64,000 nucleotides of DNA, taken from NCBI RefSeq assembly GCF_000284255.1, contig NC_017075.1:2604001-2668000 (forward strand), given 5' to 3'. The stretch's first letter is position 1. Each line of letters begins with the position of its first letter. This stretch comes from Rubrivivax gelatinosus IL144. GTDB taxonomy: Bacteria > Pseudomonadota > Gammaproteobacteria > Burkholderiales > Burkholderiaceae_C. A program made the position numbers and the translations under genes. Under the pieces are notes generated by a model that had not been told where the DNA came from, made no database searches, and worked only from the letters and a program-made list of their open reading frames with translations. Of the stretch, positions 21,960 to 30,027 are shown in pieces.

Positions 21960-23117
21960 GTGCAGATCGCCTACGTCACCGAAACCTATCCGCCCGAGGT
22001 CAACGGCGTCGCGCTGACGACCGCGCGCGCCGTCGAACACCTTCGGGCCGCCGGCCACCGGGTGCTGCTGGTGCGGCCACGCCAGCGCGGCGAAGCCGCA
22101 CGCGACGACGCCGACGAGTGGCGTTGCGCCGGCGGCCCGATCCCGATGTACCCGGAGCTGCGCTACGGTCTGGCCACGCGCGCGGCGCTGCGCCGCCGCT
22201 GGCGCGCCGCGGCGCCGGCGCTGGTGCACGTCGCGACGCCCGGGCCGCTGGCCCTGGCCGCCTTGTCGGCAGCACGTGCCGAGGGCATCGCCACCAGCGC
22301 CGACTTCCGCACCAACTTCCACGCCTACAGCCGCCACTACCGGCTCGGCTGGCTGGAGCCGCTGGTGCTGCGCTGGCTGCGCCGGCTGCACGACCAGGCC
22401 GACTGCAACTTCGTGCCGACGGCGGCGCTGGCCGCCGAACTGGCCGCGGCCGGCTTCGCCCGCCTGAGCGTCAGCGGCCGCGGCGTCGACGCGCGGCTGT
22501 TCGACCCGGCGCGCCGCGACCCGGCGCTGCGCGCGCGCTGGGTCGCGGCCGAGGGCGACCCGGTGCTGCTGCACGTCGGCCGGCTGGCGCCGGAGAAGAA
22601 CGTGGCGTTGGCCCTGGCCGCCTGGGAGCGGCTGCGTGCCACGCGGCCCGGGCTGCGCATGGTGGTCGTCGGCGACGGCCCGCAGCGCGCCGCGCTGCAG
22701 CGCCGCCACCCGCAGGCCTGCTTCGCAGGCGTGCACACCGGCGAGGCGCTGGCGCGGCACTACGCCAGCGCCGACGCCTTCGCCTTCCCCAGCCTGACCG
22801 ACACCTTCGGCAACGTGACGCTGGAGGCGCTGGCCAGCGGCCTGGCCTATGCCGGCTTCGACACCGCGGCGGCGGCGGTGCACGTCGTCGACGGCGTCAA
22901 CGGCTGCCTGGCCCGGCCGGGCGACGTGGCGGCGTTCGAGGCCACGCTGGCGGCGGCGCTGGCCCAGGCCGAGCCGGGCTCGGCGCTGCGGCGGCGGGCG
23001 CGCGAGACCGCGCTGTCGGCCGACTGGAGCGCCGTTCTGCAGCGCTTCGAGTCGACCTTGTGCGGCGTCGCCGAGCGCCGTGCCGCGGGCCCGATCGCCG
23101 ATGCCGCGCTGGCTTGA
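21960..23117 (+). CDS. Glycosyltransferase family 1, MgtA/GT4-like lipid mannosyl/glycosyltransferase
   Basis: 385 residues from GTG 21960. The longer ATG 21948 is less likely: the family's N-terminus is M-x-IAYVTETYPPEVNG, which GTG 21960 reproduces exactly, GAGGGA lies just upstream, and the promoter at 21919-21932 leaves almost no leader for 21948. The donor domain has LLHVGRLAPEKNVALAL and the E-x7-E region DTFGNVTLEALASGLAYAGF. Similar enzymes glycosylate diacylglycerol-type lipids. It heads an operon of four overlapping or adjacent envelope genes. Confidence 0.85.
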   Translation: MQIAYVTETYPPEVNGVALTTARAVEHLRAAGHRVLLVRPRQRGEAARDDADEWRCAGGPIPMYPELRYGLATRAALRRRWRAAAPALVHVATPGPLALAALSAARAEGIATSADFRTNFHAYSRHYRLGWLEPLVLRWLRRLHDQADCNFVPTAALAAELAAAGFARLSVSGRGVDARLFDPARRDPALRARWVAAEGDPVLLHVGRLAPEKNVALALAAWERLRATRPGLRMVVVGDGPQRAALQRRHPQACFAGVHTGEALARHYASADAFAFPSLTDTFGNVTLEALASGLAYAGFDTAAAAVHVVDGVNGCLARPGDVAAFEATLAAALAQAEPGSALRRRARETALSADWSAVLQRFESTLCGVAERRAAGPIADAALA

Positions 23118-23637
23118 CGCTTCGCGCCTGCACGGCGTGGAACTCGATCGCCGCTGGGCGCTGGCGCTGCACCGAGGCACGGCGCGTCCGCTGCTGCTGC
23201 GCCTGCTGGTGGTCTGCAGCCGGCTCGGCGACGCCGGGCCCTGGCTCGCGCTCGGCGTGGCGCTGGCGGTCTTCGGCGGCCCCACCGGGCGCCATTGCTC
23301 GCTGCTCTTCGCCGAGCTGGGGCTGGCCAACCTCGCGATCTACTGGGTGCTCAAGCGCGGCACGCGGCGTTCGCGGCCCTTCGACCAGTGCCCCGGCATC
23401 CGCGCCTGCTGCACGGTGCCCGACCGCTTCAGCTTCCCCAGCGGCCACACGCTGCACGCGGTGGCTTTCGGGCTGCTGCTGGCCGCGTTCTACCCGGCCT
23501 GGGCGCCGCTGCTCGCGGCCTTCGCGCTGCTCGTGGCCCTGGCGCGCATCGTGCTCGGTCTGCACTATCCCAGCGACGTCGCCGCCGGCGCGGCGCTGGG
23601 CGCGATCACCGGCACGCTGGTGCTGCTGACGCGCTGA
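23101..23637 (+). CDS. PAP2-superfamily membrane phosphatase
   Basis: 178 residues with about four or five membrane helices. The three phosphatase motifs are present: KRGTRRSRPFD (K-x6-RP), FPSGHTLHA (PSGH), and ARIVLGLHYPSDV (R-x5-H-x3-D). It would remove phosphate from a lipid phosphate or undecaprenyl pyrophosphate at the membrane. Its ATG lies 17 bases inside the upstream glycosyltransferase, so the two are co-translated; a phosphatidate or lipid-carrier substrate fits that partner. Confidence 0.88.
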   Translation: MPRWLDASRLHGVELDRRWALALHRGTARPLLLRLLVVCSRLGDAGPWLALGVALAVFGGPTGRHCSLLFAELGLANLAIYWVLKRGTRRSRPFDQCPGIRACCTVPDRFSFPSGHTLHAVAFGLLLAAFYPAWAPLLAAFALLVALARIVLGLHYPSDVAAGAALGAITGTLVLLTR

Positions 23638-23654
23638 ACGCTGGAGGACAAGCG

Positions 23655-24836
23655 ATGGCTGCCGTTCCCGAGCCGATCACGCCGCGCAAGTTCGAGTGCC
23701 GCTGCGGGCGGCCGGTTTTCTTCCGCAACAGCGAGTGCCTGGTGTGCCACACGCCTTTGGGTTACGACCCCGAGCGCCGCCGCCTGCTGCCGCTGGAGCC
23801 GGTGCCGGGCACCGAGTTGTGGAAAGAGGCCCGGCCGCGCCGGCCGCGGCGCTACCGGCGCTGCACCAACCTCGACAGCGCTGCCGGCTGCAACTGGCTG
23901 GTCGACCCGGCCGACGCCGGCGCGCTCGACCCGCCGCAGTGCCGCGCCTGCCGCCTGACACGCACGCTGCCCGACTTGTCGCTGCCGGCCAACGGCGAAC
24001 GCTGGGCGCGCATCGCGACGGCGCAGCGGCGCCTGGTCTCGCAGCTCGTCGGCCTCGGGCTGCCGGTCAAGAGCCGACTGTCCGAGGACCCGGAGCGCGG
24101 CCTCGCCTTCGACCTGCTGCAGGCCCCGGCCGGCGGCCCGGCGGTGGTCACCGGGCATGCCGACGGCGTCGTCACGATCGACGTCGAGGAGGCCGACGAC
24201 CCGACCCGCGAGCACCGCCGCACGACGCTCGGCGAGCCGTACCGCACGCTGCTCGGCCACCTGCGCCACGAGGTCGGCCACTACTACTGGCAGCGCCTGG
24301 TCGACGGCGGCCCGTGGCTGGAGCCGTTTCGCCGCCTGTTCGGCGACGAGCGCGAGGACTACGCCGCGGCCTTGGCGCGCCACTACGCGCAGGGCGCGCC
24401 GGCGGACTGGGGCGCACGCCACGTCAGCGCCTACGCCAGCAGCCACCCGTGGGAGGACTGGGCCGAGACCTGGGCGCACTACCTGCACATGCTCGACACC
24501 CTGGACACCGCGCGCAGCTTCGGCCTGGACGGCGAGTCGGTCGAGCTCAGCTACGAGCGTTTCGGCAACGCCGCGCTGGCCGACAGCGGCGACCGCAACC
24601 CGGGGCCCTTCCTGGCCATCGTCAACGGCTGGATGGAGCTGACCGGCGTGCTCAACGAGCTGTCGCGCAGCATGGGCATGGCCGATTTCTATCCCTTCGT
24701 GCTGTCGGTGCCGGCGCTGCGCAAGCTGCACTTCGTGCACCGCGTCGTCGGCGTGCGCGTGCCCGTCGCGGCACCGGGACCGGAACGTGCGCTGGCTCCC
24801 TTCGGCGCGACGATGGCGTCGCGGGTCTTGGGATGA
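23655..24836 (+). CDS. Putative zinc-binding metallopeptidase with N-terminal zinc ribbon
   Basis: 393 residues. The N-terminal zinc ribbon (about 12-95) has C-x-C...C-x2-C (FECRCGRPVFF, CLVCHTPLG) and further Cys pairs (CNWL, CRAC). A catalytic domain follows with HEVGH in HLRHEVGHYYW and a downstream Glu in WEDWAETWAHYLHML as probable third zinc ligand. No signal peptide. GGAGG precedes the ATG. This proteobacterial family is uncharacterised; the substrate is unknown. It overlaps the L,D-transpeptidase gene by ATGA, which suggests a cell-envelope role. Confidence 0.82.
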   Translation: MAAVPEPITPRKFECRCGRPVFFRNSECLVCHTPLGYDPERRRLLPLEPVPGTELWKEARPRRPRRYRRCTNLDSAAGCNWLVDPADAGALDPPQCRACRLTRTLPDLSLPANGERWARIATAQRRLVSQLVGLGLPVKSRLSEDPERGLAFDLLQAPAGGPAVVTGHADGVVTIDVEEADDPTREHRRTTLGEPYRTLLGHLRHEVGHYYWQRLVDGGPWLEPFRRLFGDEREDYAAALARHYAQGAPADWGARHVSAYASSHPWEDWAETWAHYLHMLDTLDTARSFGLDGESVELSYERFGNAALADSGDRNPGPFLAIVNGWMELTGVLNELSRSMGMADFYPFVLSVPALRKLHFVHRVVGVRVPVAAPGPERALAPFGATMASRVLG

Positions 24837-25453
24837 AGGCGCTGGCCGCGACCCTGCTGCTGGCGCCGGCCCTGGCCGCGGCGGCGCCGGCGCCGGCGCC
24901 GCTGTCGGAGGACGCACGCGAGCTGGTCGCCTCGGTGCGTGCCACGCGCGACCATGGCGCCCGGCCGTTCGCGGTCATCGACAAACGCCTGGCGCGGCTG
25001 TGGGTGCTCGACGCCGGCGCGCGTGTCGTCGGCAGCGCGCCGGTGCTGCTCGGTCTGGCCGCGGGCGACGACTCGGTGCCCGGCATCGGCGAACGCCCGC
25101 TGGCCCAGATCCGCCCGGAGGAACGCACGACGCCGGCCGGACGCTTCGAGCTCGAACCCGGGCGCAACACACGCGGCGACCGCATCCTCTGGGTCGACTA
25201 CGAGGCGGCGGTGTCGATGCACCGCGTGCGGCCGACGGTGGCCGCCGAGCGCCGCCTGGAACGCCTGGCGACGCCGACGCCGGCCGACAACCGCATCTCC
25301 TTCGGCTGCATCAACGTGCCGGCCGAGTTCTACGAGCGGGTGGTCTGGCCGACCTTCTCGCGCCGGCCGGGCGTGGTCTACGTGCTGCCCGAACGGCGGG
25401 CGCCGTCGTCGGCCTTCCCGACGCTGTTTCTCAAGCCGCGCGCCGGCTCCTGA
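24833..25453 (+). CDS. L,D-transpeptidase (YkuD) family exported protein
   Basis: 206 residues with a signal peptide (about 1-18, ending AAA-AP). The YkuD domain (about 40-200) contains SMHRVRP and the active-site NRISFGCINV with nucleophilic Cys. The usual histidine two residues before Gly-Cys is replaced by Phe, and Asn follows Ile in place of the common Arg, both seen in divergent family members. It would cross-link or modify peptidoglycan in the periplasm. Last gene of the operon; a strong hairpin follows. Confidence 0.8.
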   Translation: MKALAATLLLAPALAAAAPAPAPLSEDARELVASVRATRDHGARPFAVIDKRLARLWVLDAGARVVGSAPVLLGLAAGDDSVPGIGERPLAQIRPEERTTPAGRFELEPGRNTRGDRILWVDYEAAVSMHRVRPTVAAERRLERLATPTPADNRISFGCINVPAEFYERVVWPTFSRRPGVVYVLPERRAPSSAFPTLFLKPRAGS

Positions 25454-25455
25454 AG

Positions 25456-25483
25456 ACGACGGGGCGCCGAAGCGCCCCGTCGT
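25456..25483. terminator. Bidirectional terminator between convergent genes
   Basis: A perfect 12-bp stem (ACGACGGGGCGC) with loop CGAA; the minus-strand reading has a UUCG loop. It lies exactly between the stops of the L,D-transpeptidase and the Ser/Gly-rich protein genes. Confidence 0.75.
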
Positions 25484-25504
25484 GCGGAAGGCAAAAGCCC
25501 GCCG

Positions 25505-25891
25505 TCAGTTGCGGTCGGTGCGCGGCGTGCGCGTCGTCGTCGAGCCGTCGGTGCTGCTGCCCGAGCCGCTGTCCATCGAGCCCGAGGACGTGCTGCCGTT
25601 GTTCGTCGCCCGGCTGCCGGTCCCGGTGGTGCCGGTCATCGAGCCGGCCGCGCCGCCGGTGGCGCCGCTGCTGTTGTCGCCGGTCACGCCGGTGCTGTTG
25701 GGGCTGCCGGCGGGCGTGCCGGTCTGCGAGCCGCTGTTGCTCGGGTAGGCGTCGGTGCCGCCGCCCTGGCCCTGGGTGCCGGACGACGAGCCCGTCCCGC
25801 CGCTGCCGCCCGTGCCCTGCGCGTAGGCGGCACCGGTGGCGAGCATCGCGCAGGCCGCGATCACCGTGAGTTGGGTCTTCAAGCTGTTCAT
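25505..25891 (-). CDS. Exported Ser/Gly/Thr-rich low-complexity protein
   Basis: 128 residues: signal peptide 1-24 (hydrophobic core, AYA cleavage), then repetitive Gly, Ser, Thr, Asn and Ala to the end, with no charged core domain. AGGAG nine bases before the ATG and a sigma-54 site support the gene. Composition resembles the lipoprotein at 2071. Such proteins are probably disordered in the periplasm or outside; function unknown. Confidence 0.75.
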   Translation of the reverse strand: MNSLKTQLTVIAACAMLATGAAYAQGTGGSGGTGSSSGTQGQGGGTDAYPSNSGSQTGTPAGSPNSTGVTGDNSSGATGGAAGSMTGTTGTGSRATNNGSTSSGSMDSGSGSSTDGSTTTRTPRTDRN

Positions 25892-25964
25892 GTCCGATCT
25901 CCTGTTCGTGGCAAGGGGAGAGGCCGCCGTCCCAAGGCGACGGGCCTCGCGTGAACAGGACACG

Positions 25965-25978
25965 GCAACGACTGTTCC
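25965..25978 (-). promoter_or_regulatory. Probable sigma-54 promoter of the Ser/Gly-rich protein gene
   Basis: On the minus strand GGAAC-AGTCG-TTGC. GG-N10-GC is intact and the -12 box is perfect. It ends 73 bases before ATG 25891. Confidence 0.6.
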
Positions 25979-25990
25979 CACCCGCCGGCC

Positions 25991-26362
25991 TCAGTCCGGC
26001 GGCAGCCACTCGTCCAGGCGCTGCAGCACGTGGTCCAGGTCCAGCGGCTTGTGCCAGACCTCGACGAAGGCGCCCGAGCCGCCGCCGAAACCGTGTTCGG
26101 CGGTCACCGCGACCGCCGGCACCTGGCGCCAGCCGAAGCGCAGGCGCAGCAAGGGCAGCAGCTCGCTGCCCAGGCAGTCGGGCAGGCGCAGGTCGACGAG
26201 CAGCAGCACCGGCCGGATCGTCGGGCCCAGCGCGAAGGCCTGCGCACCGTCGACCGCGATCACCAGATCGAGGTGCGGGCGCTGTTCGAACAGCGCCTGC
26301 ATCAGCTCGGCGTTCAAGGGTTCGTCCTCGATGTAGAGGACCTGGCGGCGGGCAGTGCTCAT
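25991..26362 (-). CDS. Single-domain response regulator (CheY-like)
   Basis: 123 residues, receiver domain only: acidic pairs in LYIEDEPLN, phosphoacceptor Asp in LLVDLRLPD, Thr in VTAEHG, Lys in WHKPLD. It has no output domain, so it probably acts in a phosphorelay or by protein contact. It could receive phosphate from the HPt domain of the hybrid kinase at 8566-11880, but this is speculation. I found no sigma-54 site in front of it. Confidence 0.88.
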   Translation of the reverse strand: MSTARRQVLYIEDEPLNAELMQALFEQRPHLDLVIAVDGAQAFALGPTIRPVLLLVDLRLPDCLGSELLPLLRLRFGWRQVPAVAVTAEHGFGGGSGAFVEVWHKPLDLDHVLQRLDEWLPPD

Positions 26363-26438
26363 TTCCCCGGCCCGATGCCCGTTGCACGCAAGCGCTGCGG
26401 CAAGCTTTGCCGCGCCCTCGGTCTCGAAGCGCTCATCG

Positions 26439-26452
26439 GGAACCCCTTTTGC
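26439..26452 (+). promoter_or_regulatory. Probable sigma-54 promoter of the 26488 gene and following SDR
   Basis: GGAAC-CCCTT-TTGC. GG-N10-GC is intact and the -12 box is perfect. It ends 35 bases before ATG 26488, with GAGGAAG between. Confidence 0.6.
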
Positions 26453-26487
26453 CGTTCTGGCACACGAGCTGGACGAGGAAGCAAGAC

Positions 26488-26991
26488 ATGGACCGTGAAG
26501 AACGCAGCTTCGGCGTGTTCAAGCCCGAGGGGCACGTCGTCATCTCCTTCCCCTCGGCGGCCCAGGCCGACGCCGGGCGCGAGGCCCTGCGCACGCTGAC
26601 GCTGGCCGACGCGGACGTGCGCCGCTTCAGCGACCGCGAGATGCTGGCCCGGCTCGACGACGACCTGGCGCACGCCGGGCTGCTGGCCTCGGTCGGCCAG
26701 GAGATGAACCTCGCGAAGGCCCAGCGCGAGCTGGCCGCACGAGGCTACCACTGGCTGGTCGTCAAGGCCGGCGACGACGAACTCGCCGGCCGCATCGCCG
26801 ACGCGGTGCGGCCGCACGGCGCCGAACGCGCCCAGCTCTACGGCCGCTTCCTCATCGAGGAACTGATCGACCACCCCGGCGACCTGCCGCAGGTCGCCGA
26901 ATCGCCCGACCGCGGGCTCGATGCCCAGACCCGCACCGGCGAGGAAGGCGAACGCGCCGACCTGCGCCCGCCCGACGAGCCCGCACGCTGA
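26488..26991 (+). CDS. Conserved hypothetical cytoplasmic stress-type protein
   Basis: 167 residues, mixed alpha/beta, starting MDREERSFGVFKPEGHVV and ending in a charged Arg/Asp/Glu tail. The N-terminal part (VISFPSAAQADAGREAL, then GYHWLVVKAGDDE) resembles small stress-protein domains that sense or bind through a ferredoxin-like fold, but I cannot name a family. No signal peptide or membrane segment. GAGGAAG before the ATG. It ends 14 bases before the SDR gene, so they are co-transcribed. Confidence 0.65.
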   Translation: MDREERSFGVFKPEGHVVISFPSAAQADAGREALRTLTLADADVRRFSDREMLARLDDDLAHAGLLASVGQEMNLAKAQRELAARGYHWLVVKAGDDELAGRIADAVRPHGAERAQLYGRFLIEELIDHPGDLPQVAESPDRGLDAQTRTGEEGERADLRPPDEPAR

Positions 26992-27005
26992 TTCCAGGAG
27001 AACCC

Positions 27006-27980
27006 ATGCCCCGAGACGACGACACGCTGCGCAGCCAGCGCGAGATCCAGCAGGACCAGGACCGCCGCGACGGCGACGGTTCCTCCGGTGCTTCCGGCGA
27101 GCACCCGGCGGTGCAGGCCGGCGCGCGCGAGCAGCCCGTCGAGCTGCCGGCGCAGCACCTGGACAAGCCGGGGCAGGAGGCCGACCTCGAGCTGCAGCCG
27201 CGTTTTCTCGCCCCCGACTACCGCGGCAGCGGCAAGCTCGAGGGCTTCGCCACGCTGATCACCGGTGCCGATTCGGGCATCGGCCGCGCCGTCGCCGTGC
27301 TCTTCGCGCGCGAGGGCGCCGACGTCGCGGTGGCCTATCACAGCTCCGACGACGACGCCCAGGAGACGAAGCGCCGCGTCGAGGCCGAAGGACGGCGCTG
27401 TCTGCTGCTCAAGGGCGACGTCAAGGACGAAGCCTGGTGCCGCGACGCGGTGGGACGCACGGTCCAGACCTTCGGCCGCCTGGACGTGCTGGTCAACAAC
27501 GCCGCCTTCCAGGAGCACGCCGACGACCTGGAGGCGGTCGACGACCGGCGCCTGATGGAGACCCTGGACACCAACATCGGCGGTTATTTCCGCATGGCGC
27601 GCGCGGCGCTGCCGCACCTGAAGAACGGCGCCTCGATCATCAACACCGGCTCGGTCGTCGGCCTGCGCGGCAGCGCCAGGCTGCTGGACTACGCGGCCAG
27701 CAAGGGCGCGATCCACGCCTTCACCAAGTCGCTGGCCAGCAGCCTGCTGCCGCGTGGCATCCGCGTCAACGCGGTCGCGCCCGGGCCGGTGTGGACGCCG
27801 CTGAACCCGGCCGACAGCCCGGCCGACCAGGTGGCCGAGTTCGGCCGCCAGAGCGACATGCGGCGCGCGGCGCAGCCCGAGGAGCTGTCGCCGGCCTACG
27901 TCTTCCTCGCGGCGCCGGTCTGCGCCGGTTACATCACCGGCATCGTGATGCCGGTCACCGGCAGCGTCGGGGCCATTTGA
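27006..27980 (+). CDS. SDR oxidoreductase, general-stress-protein-39-like
   Basis: 324 residues. A hydrophilic N-terminal extension (about 1-70) is typical of the YdaD/YhdF/GSP39 group. The SDR core then has TGADSGIGRAVA, NNAAFQ, catalytic Ser in IINTGSVVG and Tyr-x3-Lys in YAASKGA, ending TGIVMPVTGS. GGAG precedes the ATG. This subfamily is commonly part of general stress or desiccation responses in other bacteria; its substrate is unknown. Confidence 0.87.
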   Translation: MPRDDDTLRSQREIQQDQDRRDGDGSSGASGEHPAVQAGAREQPVELPAQHLDKPGQEADLELQPRFLAPDYRGSGKLEGFATLITGADSGIGRAVAVLFAREGADVAVAYHSSDDDAQETKRRVEAEGRRCLLLKGDVKDEAWCRDAVGRTVQTFGRLDVLVNNAAFQEHADDLEAVDDRRLMETLDTNIGGYFRMARAALPHLKNGASIINTGSVVGLRGSARLLDYAASKGAIHAFTKSLASSLLPRGIRVNAVAPGPVWTPLNPADSPADQVAEFGRQSDMRRAAQPEELSPAYVFLAAPVCAGYITGIVMPVTGSVGAI

Positions 27981-27999
27981 AGCCACGCAGAATCGCCGC

Positions 28000-29031
28000 A
28001 TGCGTCTACCGTTCCCGACCTTGCCCCTGATCCAGGCGCCGATGGCCGGCGTGCAGGACGAGCGCCTGGCGCTGGCCGTCGGCGCCGCCGGCGCCATCGG
28101 TTCGCTGCCGGCGGCGATGCTCGCGCCTGCCGCTTTGGAGCGTGCGCTGCACGCGCTGCGCGACGCCGGCCGGCCCTACAACGTCAACTTCTTCGCCCAC
28201 GCGGCGCCGCCACCGGCGGCCGCGGCCGACCCGCGCTGGCTGGCGGCGCTGGCGCCGTACTACGCCGAACTGGGCCTGCCGCCGCCGCAGCCCGACACGG
28301 CCGCAGCGAGCCGCCAGCCTTTCGGCGCCGAGGCGGCCGAGCTGCTGGAGACGATCCGGCCGCCGATCGTCAGCTTCCACTTCGGCCTGCCCGAGCCGGC
28401 GCTGCTGGCGCGGGTGCACCGCTGGGGAGCCTTCGTGCTGGCCTCGGCGACCACGCTGGACGAGGCGCTGTGGCTGCAGGCGCGCGGCGCCGACGCCGTC
28501 ATCGCCCAGGGCCTGGAGGCTGGCGGCCACCGCGGCCACTTCCTCGACCGCGACCCTGCGCGCCAGCTCGACACGGCGACGCTGGTCTCGGCGCTGGTCG
28601 CGCGGCTGGACGTGCCGGTCGTCGCCGCCGGCGGCATCGCCGACGCCGCCGGGGTGCGTGCGGCGCTGGAGCGCGGCGCGGCGGCGGTGCAGTGCGGCAC
28701 CGTCTTCCTGCTCTGCGACGAGGCCGGCACCTCGGCGCTGCACCGCGCGCGGCTGCGCCAGCCGTCCGAGCCGACGGCGCTGACCAACCTGTTCTCCGGC
28801 GGCCTGGCGCGAGGCCTGGTCAACCGGGTGATGCGCGAGCTGGGGCCGGTCAGCGACGCGGCGCCGCCGTTTCCGCTGGCCTCGGCGGCCCTGGCGCCGC
28901 TGCGCGAACGCGCCGAGGCCCTGGGCCGCGACGACTTCACGCCGCTGTGGTCGGGCACGCGCCGCGACGGCTGCCTGGAGGCACCGGCGGCCGAGGTCGT
29001 GCGCGCCCTGGCCGCCGGCCTGGAGGTCTGA
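28000..29031 (+). CDS. Nitronate monooxygenase-like FMN-dependent oxidoreductase
   Basis: 343 residues, TIM barrel: LIQAPMAGVQDERLALAV at the start, IVSFHFGLP, the flavin-phosphate site VVAAGGIADAAGVRAAL, and QGLEAGGHRGHF carrying the catalytic His. It resembles class I/II nitronate monooxygenases (2-nitropropane dioxygenase). Such enzymes detoxify alkyl nitronates such as propionate-3-nitronate. It follows the SDR by 19 bases with no visible ribosome site; probably same transcript. Confidence 0.85.
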   Translation: MRLPFPTLPLIQAPMAGVQDERLALAVGAAGAIGSLPAAMLAPAALERALHALRDAGRPYNVNFFAHAAPPPAAAADPRWLAALAPYYAELGLPPPQPDTAAASRQPFGAEAAELLETIRPPIVSFHFGLPEPALLARVHRWGAFVLASATTLDEALWLQARGADAVIAQGLEAGGHRGHFLDRDPARQLDTATLVSALVARLDVPVVAAGGIADAAGVRAALERGAAAVQCGTVFLLCDEAGTSALHRARLRQPSEPTALTNLFSGGLARGLVNRVMRELGPVSDAAPPFPLASAALAPLRERAEALGRDDFTPLWSGTRRDGCLEAPAAEVVRALAAGLEV

Positions 29032-29043
29032 CGCCGGCCGCGC

Positions 29044-29637
29044 TCAGGCGGGGTCCTTGTCCTTGCTGCGCTTGAGGCTGCCCAGCAGCAGCGCGCCGGC
29101 GGCCACGGCCCCGGCGACGACCAGCGCCGTCTTGCCCGGCGAGGACCGCACCGCGTCGGCGGCCATCTCGCCGGCCAGCGGCTTGGCGAGCTCCAGCCGG
29201 CGCTCGGTCATGCGCTGGCCGAGTTCGGACAGGCGCTCGCCCAGGCGCTCCTCGGCCGCCGGCAGCAGCGAGCTTTCCTCCTCGGCGACGTGGTGCATGA
29301 CGGCGCGCATCAGGTCGCGCAGCGCCAGCGCCTGCGCATCGGGCTCGGCGTGCAGGCTGCGCACGCGTTCGATCTGGGTGCGCATCTCGTCGTGCTCGGG
29401 CTGGCTGCGTTCGAGCTGCGGCAGCTCGGCGCCGGTCTCGCGCAGCGCCGGGTAGAAGATCTCCTCCTCGAGCTGGGCGTGGATCTCCAGCGCCGCGCAG
29501 AGCTGGCGCACGGTGGCTTCGCGGGCGCTTGGCGACTGGCCCGGCTCGAGCTTGTGGAACAGCGTCAGCGCATGGCTGTGGTCCATGCGGATCATGCGGG
29601 TGGCCGTGGGCGAGATCTTGGCGAGCAGCGGGTTCAT
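29044..29637 (-). CDS. Hemerythrin HHE-domain protein with C-terminal membrane anchor
   Basis: 197 residues. A four-helix HHE domain (about 15-150) has metal-ligand His/Glu motifs RMDHSHALTLFH, EIHAQLEEEIFYP, SQPEHDEM and VMHHVAEEES. A hydrophobic helix (about 172-189) and a basic tail end the protein. Hemerythrins bind O2 or NO at a di-iron site and may store iron or protect against oxidants. AGGAG and a sigma-54 site precede the ATG. Divergent from the GlsB gene; two more hemerythrins lie at 38974 and 39476. Confidence 0.88.
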   Translation of the reverse strand: MNPLLAKISPTATRMIRMDHSHALTLFHKLEPGQSPSAREATVRQLCAALEIHAQLEEEIFYPALRETGAELPQLERSQPEHDEMRTQIERVRSLHAEPDAQALALRDLMRAVMHHVAEEESSLLPAAEERLGERLSELGQRMTERRLELAKPLAGEMAADAVRSSPGKTALVVAGAVAAGALLLGSLKRSKDKDPA

Positions 29638-29669
29638 CGGGGGACTCCTGGCGTTGAACGCCCGCTGCG

Positions 29670-29683
29670 GCAAGTGCGATACC
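29670..29683 (-). promoter_or_regulatory. Probable sigma-54 promoter of the anchored hemerythrin gene
   Basis: On the minus strand GGTAT-CGCAC-TTGC, with GG-N10-GC and a perfect -12 box, 32 bases before ATG 29637. It pairs divergently with the strict site at 29703-29716. Confidence 0.6.
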
Positions 29684-29702
29684 TGTGCGGCCGGCGGGCG
29701 AG

Positions 29703-29716
29703 GGCACGGCGTTTGC
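29703..29716 (+). promoter_or_regulatory. Sigma-54 promoter of the GlsB/YqjD/YqjE/lipocalin operon
   Basis: GGCAC-GGCGT-TTGC, a strict match 30 bases before ATG 29747, with AAAGGAG between. Confidence 0.8.
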
Positions 29717-29746
29717 CGAAGCGACATCCGAAAGGAGTTGTCTCTC

Positions 29747-30016
29747 ATGAACCTCATCATCTGGCTCGTCGTCGGTGGTCTGATCGGCTGGGTCGCCAGC
29801 AAGATCATGCGCACCGATGCCCAACAGGGCGTCATCCTCAACGTGGTCGTCGGCATCATCGGCGCGGCGCTGGGGGGCTGGCTGGTGTCGCCGCTGATCG
29901 GTGTGGGCACGATCAACCAAGGCGTCTTCAGCCTGGGTGCGCTCGTGGTCTCGCTGGTCGGCGCGATCATCCTGCTGGCCATCGTCAACCTGTTCCGCCG
30001 CGGCACGCCGCGCTGA
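29747..30016 (+). CDS. GlsB/YeaQ/YmgE-family stress membrane protein (transglycosylase-associated)
   Basis: 89 residues, three hydrophobic helices, with the family pattern MNLIIWLVVGGLIGWVASKI, then GIIGAALGGWL and LVGAIILLAIVNLFRR. Small inner-membrane proteins of this family are induced by envelope or general stress; mechanism unknown. AAAGGAG and a strict sigma-54 promoter precede the ATG. First gene of a five-gene unit. Confidence 0.88.
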   Translation: MNLIIWLVVGGLIGWVASKIMRTDAQQGVILNVVVGIIGAALGGWLVSPLIGVGTINQGVFSLGALVVSLVGAIILLAIVNLFRRGTPR

Positions 30017-30027
30017 TCGGAGACCCC

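Noticed and set aside
25965..26487. A sigma-54 site for the CheY-like gene at 25991-26362
   Set aside because: GCAA occurrences in 26363-26487 lack CC at the required distance, so GG-N10-GC is not met on the minus strand.
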